64,000 bases of DNA from Kaistella haifensis DSM 19056. Its GTDB lineage: Bacteria > Bacteroidota > Bacteroidia > Flavobacteriales > Weeksellaceae. The stretch lies in NCBI RefSeq assembly GCF_000735695.2, contig NZ_JASZ02000006.1, forward strand, positions 1 to 64,000, written 5' to 3'. Positions 58,169-64,000 of the stretch are shown one piece after another (position 1 is the stretch's first letter; each line of letters begins with the position of its first letter). A program made the position numbers and the translations under genes. The notes below the pieces were generated by a model. The model saw only the letters and a list, made by a program, of their open reading frames with translations, had not been told where the DNA came from and ran no database searches.

Positions 58169-59491
58169 ATGAATTTAAAATTACGACTTACCATAATCAG
58201 TTTTCTGCAGTTTTTTGTTTGGGGCGCGTGGCTTACCACACTCGGAACTTATGGTTTTTCTTATAAACAATGGAGCGGTGCCGAATTTGGAGCTTTATTT
58301 TCAACATTGGGGATTGCATCTGTATTCATGCCCGCTTTGATGGGAATTATCGCTGATAAATGGATCAATGCCGAGAAACTCTACGGAATGCTTCATATTC
58401 TCTACGGAATTACGCTCTTCCTATTAGCAAAAACCGACGATCCAACTTCCTTTTTCTGGATTTTATTAGTAGGAATGTGTTTTTACATGCCTACTTTATC
58501 GCTATCTAACTCTATTTCGTACAAATTACTGAAGGATAGCCATTACGATGTCGTAAAAGTTTTCCCTCCAATTAGAGTTTGGGGAACCATCGGATTTATC
58601 GTAGCCATGTGGTGCACCAATATTTTCAGTGATGAGCAATCATTCTCCCAAACAGGTATTAAAATGGGCGAAATGTTAGCAGGAATTTTCTCGAATTCGC
58701 TTAATGCAAATCAATTTTATATTGCCGGTTTCGTTGCAATTTTCTTAGGAATTTTTGCAATGTTCTTGCCGAAATGTCCACCTCCAAAACTCATCGCTCA
58801 TGATGCTACATGGTCTGAAAAATTAGGATTAGACGCTTTCAAGTTATTTGGACAGAAAAAAATGGCGTTGTTCTTTGTATTTTCGATGTTTTTGGGAGCT
58901 GCATTACAGTTAACCAACATGTACGGTGATACATTTCTAAAAGATTTTGGCGCAGTAGAAGCTTACAAAAATTCAGCGGTAGTGCAATATTCTACAATGA
59001 TCATTTCCATTTCTCAAATTTCAAAAACGCTTTTCATTTTGGCAATACCTTTCTTCCTTTATAAATTTGGAATTAAAAAAGTGATGCTTATCAGTATGGG
59101 AGCTTGGGTCTTGCGCTTCGGTTTCTTTTCTTTGGGAGCACCGGAAGGTTTCGGGCTTATCCTTATTATTCTTTCGAATATTATTTATGGAATGGCTTTC
59201 GATTTCTTTAATATTTCAGGATCATTATTCGTAGAAAGTACCACTGATAGCAAAATTCGTTCATCAGCACAAGGTTTATTCATGATGATGACCAATGGTT
59301 TCGGAGCCATTTTAGGCAGCTCGGTAAGTGGTTGGCTCATTTCTACCTTCTTCACCAATCCGGATGGTGGAAAGATGTGGCATGAGATATGGCTCGTTTT
59401 CGCCATTTACGCACTGATCATTGCAATCGCTTTTGCAATTTTGTTTAAGCACAAGCATAATCCGGCAGTTGTGGCGGAGCTCAAACATTAA
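58169..59491 (+). CDS. Nucleoside:H+ symporter (NupG family, MFS)
   Basis: The 440-residue, twelve-helix transporter begins LRLTIISFLQFFVWGAWLTTLGTY, the NupG/XapB-type start, and contains FMPALMGIIADKWINAEKLYG, VFPPIRVWGTIGFIVAMW and DFFNISGSLFVESTTDSKIRSSAQGLF. It should import nucleosides with protons at the inner membrane. It follows the DUF151 gene by 17 bp and ends at a strong terminator. Confidence 0.9.
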   Translation: MNLKLRLTIISFLQFFVWGAWLTTLGTYGFSYKQWSGAEFGALFSTLGIASVFMPALMGIIADKWINAEKLYGMLHILYGITLFLLAKTDDPTSFFWILLVGMCFYMPTLSLSNSISYKLLKDSHYDVVKVFPPIRVWGTIGFIVAMWCTNIFSDEQSFSQTGIKMGEMLAGIFSNSLNANQFYIAGFVAIFLGIFAMFLPKCPPPKLIAHDATWSEKLGLDAFKLFGQKKMALFFVFSMFLGAALQLTNMYGDTFLKDFGAVEAYKNSAVVQYSTMIISISQISKTLFILAIPFFLYKFGIKKVMLISMGAWVLRFGFFSLGAPEGFGLILIILSNIIYGMAFDFFNISGSLFVESTTDSKIRSSAQGLFMMMTNGFGAILGSSVSGWLISTFFTNPDGGKMWHEIWLVFAIYALIIAIAFAILFKHKHNPAVVAELKH

Positions 59492-59516
59492 CCAATCCCT
59501 TTAAAATAAAATCAAA

Positions 59517-59546
59517 ACGCACTTTTTCGGAAGTGTGTTTTTTTTT
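59517..59546 (+). terminator. Terminator of the nucleoside permease gene
   Basis: ACGCACTT and AAGTGTGT form an 8-bp stem (one G-U pair) with a 6-nt loop and a run of nine T. Confidence 0.85.
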
Positions 59547-59582
59547 GTATTTTGCCGTATTAATAAACTTATAATTCAAAAT

Positions 59583-60761
59583 ATGAAAGAAGTATTCATC
59601 GTGTCGGCAGTACGGACTCCAATGGGAAGTTTTTTGGGAAGTCTTTCCACTGTTCCGGCACCGAAATTAGGATCTGTAGCCATCAAAGGTGCATTAGACA
59701 AAATCAATCTTAATCCGAAATTGGTACAAGAAGTTTATATGGGAAATGTTCTACAAGCAGGCGAAGGACAAGCTCCGGCTCGACAGGCTGCTTTGGGCGC
59801 AGGTTTGTCAAATGAAACACCATCAACAACTATCAACAAAGTTTGTGCATCTGGAATGAAAGCTGTGATGATGGCTGCACAATCCATTAAAGCGGGTGAT
59901 CAAAACATCATTGTTGCCGGTGGAATGGAAAATATGTCTTCGGTTCCGCATTATTATAATGCACGAAATGCTACTAAATTAGGCGACGTGAAAATGCTGG
60001 ACGGAATGCTTGTTGACGGACTTATTGATGTTTACAACAAGGTTCACATGGGAGTTTGCGCCGAAAAATGTGCAGCGAAATACGAAATTTCACGAGAAGA
60101 TCAGGATAATTTCGCCATCGAATCTTACAAACGCTCCGCAAAAGCATGGAGCGAAGGGAAATTTAAAGAAGAAATCGTTCCTGTAGAAATTCCTCAAAGA
60201 AAAGGCGATCCAATAATTTTCGCTGAAGACGAAGAATACAAATCTGTAAATTTTGATAGAATTTCGACTTTACCAACGGTATTCCAGAAAGAAAATGGAA
60301 CCGTAACTGCTGCAAATGCTTCAACTTTAAATGATGGCGCTTCTGCTTTGGTATTAATGTCGAAAGAAAAAATGGAAGAATTGGGCTTGAAACCTTTAGC
60401 AAAAATTGTTTCTTACGCAGATGCTGCTCACGAGCCTGAGTGGTTTACTACCGCACCTTCCAAAGCCTTGCCTATCGCTCTGGAAAAAGCGGGATTACAA
60501 ATTTCTGATATCGATTTTTTCGAATTCAATGAAGCGTTTTCTGTGGTAGGTTTGGCAAATAATAAAATTTTAGGATTAGATGCCAGTAAAGTGAATGTAA
60601 ATGGTGGTGCAGTAGCATTAGGTCATCCGCTTGGAAGTTCCGGATCAAGAATTATTGTGAGTTTAATCAATATTCTTAAACAAAATGGAGGAAAATACGG
60701 AGCTGCTGCAATTTGCAACGGTGGAGGAGGCGCAAGCGCAATCGTCATCGAGAACGTATAA
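59583..60761 (+). CDS. Acetyl-CoA C-acetyltransferase (thiolase)
   Basis: The ATG at 59583 is chosen because the family begins MKEVFIVSAVRTPMGSF; the longer in-frame reading from 59535 runs back to the upstream terminator. The 392-residue enzyme has the nucleophile cysteine in INKVCASGMKAVMMAA and the His/Cys pair in GHPLGSSGSRI and AAICNGGGGASA. It condenses or cleaves acetoacetyl-CoA and may feed the mevalonate pathway (a mevalonate-type kinase lies 1.7 kb downstream) or complete fatty-acid oxidation. It differs from the fadA-type thiolase at 39520. Confidence 0.93.
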   Translation: MKEVFIVSAVRTPMGSFLGSLSTVPAPKLGSVAIKGALDKINLNPKLVQEVYMGNVLQAGEGQAPARQAALGAGLSNETPSTTINKVCASGMKAVMMAAQSIKAGDQNIIVAGGMENMSSVPHYYNARNATKLGDVKMLDGMLVDGLIDVYNKVHMGVCAEKCAAKYEISREDQDNFAIESYKRSAKAWSEGKFKEEIVPVEIPQRKGDPIIFAEDEEYKSVNFDRISTLPTVFQKENGTVTAANASTLNDGASALVLMSKEKMEELGLKPLAKIVSYADAAHEPEWFTTAPSKALPIALEKAGLQISDIDFFEFNEAFSVVGLANNKILGLDASKVNVNGGAVALGHPLGSSGSRIIVSLINILKQNGGKYGAAAICNGGGGASAIVIENV

Positions 60762-60780
60762 ACCGATGTTTCTTTAAATA

Positions 60781-60834
60781 AAACCATTAAGAATTATTAA
60801 TGAATTTTTTCATCAGATTCTTAATGGTTTTTTT
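60781..60834 (+). terminator. Terminator of the thiolase gene
   Basis: AAACCATTAAGAAT and ATTCTTAATGGTTT form a perfect 14-bp stem with a 22-nt AT loop and a T-run. Confidence 0.85.
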
Positions 60835-60841
60835 ATTTTTG
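60834..60841 (+). promoter_or_regulatory. Possible promoter box of the UMF1 transporter gene
   Basis: TATTTTTG at the end of the preceding T-run, 20 bp before the ATG. Confidence 0.4.
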
Positions 60842-60861
60842 TTCTATTAATTAATTTACCA

Positions 60862-62346
60862 ATGCCTGAAAACGATCATTCACAGACTCCAAATATCAAG
60901 AACAATCCGAAAATCATGAAAGCATGGGCTTACTATGATTGGGCAAATTCGGTGTATTCATTGGTAATTACCTCTACTATTTTTCCTATTTACTATTCGA
61001 TTCTTACCACAGCTACCGAAAAAAGTGAGTTTGTAGAAGAAACCGGAAAATGGATTAAAGTTCCTGTGCGGCACATGATCACTATTTTTGGAAAACAGTA
61101 CCAACCGGATGCTATTTATGGATATTCACTTACGATTTCATTTTTGATTGTAGTTTTACTTTCTCCAATTTTATCGTCATTGGCAGATACCATTGGAAAT
61201 AAAAAATCGTTTTTGCAGTTTTTCTGTTATCTTGGAGCCACTTCCTGTATGGGATTGGCGATGTTCACAGGTATGCAAAATGTTTTTCTAGGGCTTTTAT
61301 TCAGTATCACTGCAAGTGTAGGATTTTGGGGAAGTTTGGTGTTTTACAACTCATTTCTTCCCGATATTGCAACACGCGACAAGCAAGATGCACTTTCCGC
61401 GAGAGGTTATGTTTATGGTTACATTGGTTCGGTAGTTTTAGTAGTGATTTGTTTGGTTTTAATACAGGTTTTCGCAAAAAATCCCGAGGAAGCTAAACTT
61501 TATACCCGAATCTCCTTTCTTTTAACCGGAGCTTGGTGGTTTGGTTTTTCACAGTATACTTTTAAACATTTGCCGCAATTTGGTAATGTTAAAGATCAAT
61601 TACCCAAAGATTTGGTGTTGCTTAATTACAAAAACATTTTCAAAAAACACGAGGAACAGGGTGGTTTTTGGGAAGTTTTGAAAGATAATATCAATTTTTA
61701 TTGGGATATTGTTATAGAAAGTTTTCATGAACTTTTCAAGGTCGGAAGAACACTTTTCGCAGACCGTAATTTGAAATTTTTCCTTTCGAGTTTTTTCTTT
61801 TATAGCGTTGGGATGCAAACTATTTTCTTAATGGCCACTCTTTTCGGAAAAAGCGAGATCAACCTTGCGCAAGATAAATTGATTTTCACGCTCTTGTTGA
61901 TTCAAATTGAAGCCATTATCGGTGCCATTATCTTTTCCAGATTATCGAGAATTATCGGCAACAAAAATGTGATTTCTGTCGCGATTATCCTGTGGATTGT
62001 GGCGTGTTTATCCGCTTATTATTTAAACAAAGAAAATCCGAATGTGGAATATCAATTCTACGGAATCGCAAGCATCATCGGGTTAGTAATGGGTGGTTTG
62101 CAAGCGATGTCGCGCTCTACTTACTCAAAACTTTTGCCTGAAGATTCCATGGACAATACTACTTATTTCAGCTTTTATGATGTATTAGAAAAATTAGCGA
62201 TTATCCTCGGTACTTTTATATTTGCCACAATGATCGAGAAATACAGCAACATGAGATTTGCAGCATTATCCATGTCAATATTTTTCTTTGCTGGATTGGT
62301 TTTAATTAGATTTCTGAAGGTAAAAATAGTAACCGAGAAAAATTGA
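60862..62346 (+). CDS. MFS transporter, UMF1/Atg22-like
   Basis: The 494-residue polytopic protein has the UMF1-family landmarks AWAYYDWANSVYSLVITSTIFPIYY, LSPILSSLADTIGNKKSF, FWGSLVFYNSFLPDIA and GLVMGGLQAMSRSTYSKLLPE. About twelve helices are visible, with an extended loop near 60-75. Fungal Atg22 exports amino acids from the vacuole; the bacterial substrate is unknown. Confidence 0.9.
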   Translation: MPENDHSQTPNIKNNPKIMKAWAYYDWANSVYSLVITSTIFPIYYSILTTATEKSEFVEETGKWIKVPVRHMITIFGKQYQPDAIYGYSLTISFLIVVLLSPILSSLADTIGNKKSFLQFFCYLGATSCMGLAMFTGMQNVFLGLLFSITASVGFWGSLVFYNSFLPDIATRDKQDALSARGYVYGYIGSVVLVVICLVLIQVFAKNPEEAKLYTRISFLLTGAWWFGFSQYTFKHLPQFGNVKDQLPKDLVLLNYKNIFKKHEEQGGFWEVLKDNINFYWDIVIESFHELFKVGRTLFADRNLKFFLSSFFFYSVGMQTIFLMATLFGKSEINLAQDKLIFTLLLIQIEAIIGAIIFSRLSRIIGNKNVISVAIILWIVACLSAYYLNKENPNVEYQFYGIASIIGLVMGGLQAMSRSTYSKLLPEDSMDNTTYFSFYDVLEKLAIILGTFIFATMIEKYSNMRFAALSMSIFFFAGLVLIRFLKVKIVTEKN

Positions 62347-62412
62347 TAAATTTTTAAAAATTTGGCTTAAATTTTGTTAAAACTAAAATATAAATATTTG
62401 TTAAATATTTAG

Positions 62413-62420
62413 TAATTTTG
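62413..62420 (+). promoter_or_regulatory. Promoter box of the GHMP kinase gene
   Basis: TAATTTTG lies 30 bp before the ATG at 62451. Confidence 0.45.
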
Positions 62421-62450
62421 CAATTGAAAATCAACGGTTTAAATTAAACT

Positions 62451-63377
62451 ATGAGCAATCCTTTATTTTACGCTAAAATACTTCTCTTCGGAGAATATGG
62501 AATTATTGAAGATTCGCAGGGGCTTACCTTGCCATACAGTTATTATAAAGGCACACTGAAATTTTCTGAACTAAAAAATGATTTTGAAAAAAAATCAAAT
62601 CTTTCCTTAAAAAAATATTCAGATTATTTAAAAAATTTAGACTTACCTGATCCTTTCAAACTTAATATTCAGGATTTCCATAAAGATATTCAAAATGGAC
62701 TTTTCTTCGACTCTAATATTCCGCAAGGATATGGGGTTGGAAGTTCCGGAGCCTTGGTCGCAGCAATTTTTGAAAAATATTCCATCAAAAAATATACACC
62801 AGAAAATATCACAAAAGATGAACTGAAAGATTTGAAAAAAGTCTTTGGGCAATTAGAAAGTTATTTTCACGGCAAAAGCTCAGGAATTGACCCTTTGATT
62901 TGCTATATGAATCTGCCGATTCTCATTGAAAATAAAGAGAATGTGGACCGAGTATCAATCCCAGAAAGTGAAGCAGGCAAAGGTGCCATTTTTTTGATAG
63001 ACTCTGGAATGACGGGCGAAACCGGACCTATGGTACAGATTTTTTTCGAAAAAATGAAAACTGAAGGTTTCCGCAAAACAATGAAGGAAGAGTTTATCCG
63101 ATACAACAATGCCTGTATTGATGCTTTTTTGAAAAAAGATATGAATCCGCTGTTCAGAAACCTCAAAAATCTTTCAATTTGGGCATACGAACATTTCAAA
63201 CCAATGATTCCGGAAAGCATTTACAACGCTTGGAAAAAAGGTCTTGATACGAACGCTTACTACATGAAACTATGTGGTAGTGGAGGCGGAGGTTATATTT
63301 TAGGCTTCACAAAAGATTATGCAAAAGCAGAAAAAATGCTCAAAGGTTTCCACAAAGAGGTAATTTACAGATTCTAA
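62451..63377 (+). CDS. GHMP kinase, mevalonate kinase-like
   Basis: The 308-residue protein begins FYAKILLFGEYGIIEDSQG, the mevalonate-kinase N-terminal pattern, with the ATP loop IPQGYGVGSSGALVAAI, a catalytic Asp in HGKSSGIDPLICY, and the C-terminal GHMP motif KLCGSGGGGYILGF. It likely phosphorylates mevalonate in isoprenoid synthesis, as Flavobacteriia commonly use that pathway. A UbiA-type prenyltransferase gene begins 48 bp downstream. Confidence 0.88.
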   Translation: MSNPLFYAKILLFGEYGIIEDSQGLTLPYSYYKGTLKFSELKNDFEKKSNLSLKKYSDYLKNLDLPDPFKLNIQDFHKDIQNGLFFDSNIPQGYGVGSSGALVAAIFEKYSIKKYTPENITKDELKDLKKVFGQLESYFHGKSSGIDPLICYMNLPILIENKENVDRVSIPESEAGKGAIFLIDSGMTGETGPMVQIFFEKMKTEGFRKTMKEEFIRYNNACIDAFLKKDMNPLFRNLKNLSIWAYEHFKPMIPESIYNAWKKGLDTNAYYMKLCGSGGGGYILGFTKDYAKAEKMLKGFHKEVIYRF

Positions 63378-63425
63378 TCATTAAGCCGGAAAAAATACAT
63401 TGTTTGATCTTGTTCCGCTTAATTA

Positions 63426-64000
63426 ATGAAAAATCCAATCCTTTATAGAATTTCACAGTTAATCGGTTTCCTTTTGGGAGCACGGGTTTTTGTAGGTTTG
63501 TTGCTTACATTTGCGCTATATGTTTCTACGTTTTTCCTTTTTAATCAAGAAGAAAGTTTAAGAAATTTCGTTTTCGATTTCAAAGTTCACGGGATTATTT
63601 TTTGTACGGTTTTAAGCATTTTCGCCGGCGGAATTATCAACCAATTTTACGATCGGGAAAAAGATCAATTGACCAAACCCTTTCGCACCCGAATTCAAAA
63701 TTTCCTGAAGCAGAAATACTTTCTTTACGCATATCTTACGCTCAACATACTTTCTTTGGGAATCGCATATTTCATTTCAACGCGGGTTTTTATTTTCTTT
63801 CTAATTTATCAATTTTTTATGTGGTTTTATAGTCATAAACTTAGTAAAATATTGATTATTAATAATTTAATCTTTGTCAGTTTAACACTTTACCCATTTT
63901 TCGGGATGATGGTTTATTACCACACATTTTCGGTGAAGGTTTTTCTGATGGCTATTTTTATATTTTTAATTTTGCTGATCATCGATCTTACCAAAGATTT
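63426..64000 (+). CDS. UbiA-family prenyltransferase, N-terminal part (cut by window edge)
   Basis: From ATG 63426 an uninterrupted frame of 191 codons reaches the right edge. It begins MKNPILYRISQLIGFLLGAR and has at least five hydrophobic helices. The first aspartate-rich motif is recognisable as INQFYDREKDQLTKPF, a variant of the UbiA NDxxDxxxD prenyl-diphosphate site. With the mevalonate-type kinase just upstream, a role in polar-lipid, quinone or carotenoid prenyl transfer is likely. The second aspartate motif may be the IIDLTKD at the very edge. Confidence 0.82.
   Translation, partial: MKNPILYRISQLIGFLLGARVFVGLLLTFALYVSTFFLFNQEESLRNFVFDFKVHGIIFCTVLSIFAGGIINQFYDREKDQLTKPFRTRIQNFLKQKYFLYAYLTLNILSLGIAYFISTRVFIFFLIYQFFMWFYSHKLSKILIINNLIFVSLTLYPFFGMMVYYHTFSVKVFLMAIFIFLILLIIDLTKD

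Overview
The window comes from an AT-rich Flavobacteriia genome, most like Chryseobacterium/Kaistella-type Weeksellaceae. The support is threefold: Bacteroidetes promoters of the TTTG-N17-23-TAnnTTTG type in front of many genes, almost no Shine-Dalgarno sequences, and typical Flavobacteriia families (DUF6428 arsenic protein, fused CcsBA, DUF3098, TIGR02757, subclass A2 class A beta-lactamase, UMF1 transporter, FadN-type beta-oxidation protein). The assignment rests on reading the sequence, not on a database search.

Layout. 1-160: start of a transposase running off the left edge. 415-2932 (minus): arsenic operon arsR, DUF6428, thioredoxin-type arsenate reductase, ACR3 efflux pump, with ArsR-like palindromes. 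3-8.5 kb: methionine-type aminotransferase, secreted M28 peptidase, tRNA-Arg(CCT), uvrA. 8.9-16.2 kb: TonB-dependent receptor, DUF2490 protein, dnaN, pheT, META lipoprotein, small acidic protein. 16.2-19 kb: a membrane-protein gene cleanly interrupted by a complete 1398-bp IS4-family element with a 10-bp target duplication. 19-22.6 kb: 3-hydroxybutyryl-CoA dehydrogenase, beta-lactamase, Gfo/Idh oxidoreductase, pcm. 22.7-35.8 kb: housekeeping block (ccsBA, RNase Z, TIGR02757, rsmA, ftsX, DUF3098, uppP, truB, rluF, HD hydrolase, cation antiporter). 35.8-37.2 kb: accessory patch with a 21-bp tandem repeat, a broken HTH gene and a HicAB toxin-antitoxin pair. 37.3-43.6 kb (minus): beta-oxidation operon MarR, FadN-type, thiolase, four-helix-bundle protein, acyl-CoA dehydrogenase. 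43.7-48 kb: ABC importer with a TlpA-like lipoprotein, PaaE-like reductase, SanA/YdcF protein. 48.1-51.9 kb: udk, divIC-like, mutA, methyltransferase, small lipoprotein. 52-56 kb: M20 peptidase, SDR, etfBA. 56.1-58.2 kb: two neighbouring frameshifted genes (sensor kinase at a T9 run; DUF151 nuclease). 58.2-64 kb: nucleoside permease, thiolase, UMF1 transporter, mevalonate-type GHMP kinase, partial UbiA-family prenyltransferase.

How the parts work together. The strongest system-level signal is a fatty-acid oxidation regulon. Two perfect palindromes with core TACTATGCATGCATAGTA lie upstream of the MarR gene heading the beta-oxidation operon, and a one-mismatch copy lies 100 bp upstream of etfBA, whose product takes electrons from acyl-CoA dehydrogenases. 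The arsenic operon similarly has palindromic ArsR-type sites. I found no CRISPR array, prophage or clearly new multi-gene defence system. The most interesting items are the shared operator, the reversible-looking IS insertion, the homopolymer-broken sensor kinase, the tandem repeat and a GC-rich REP-like palindrome.
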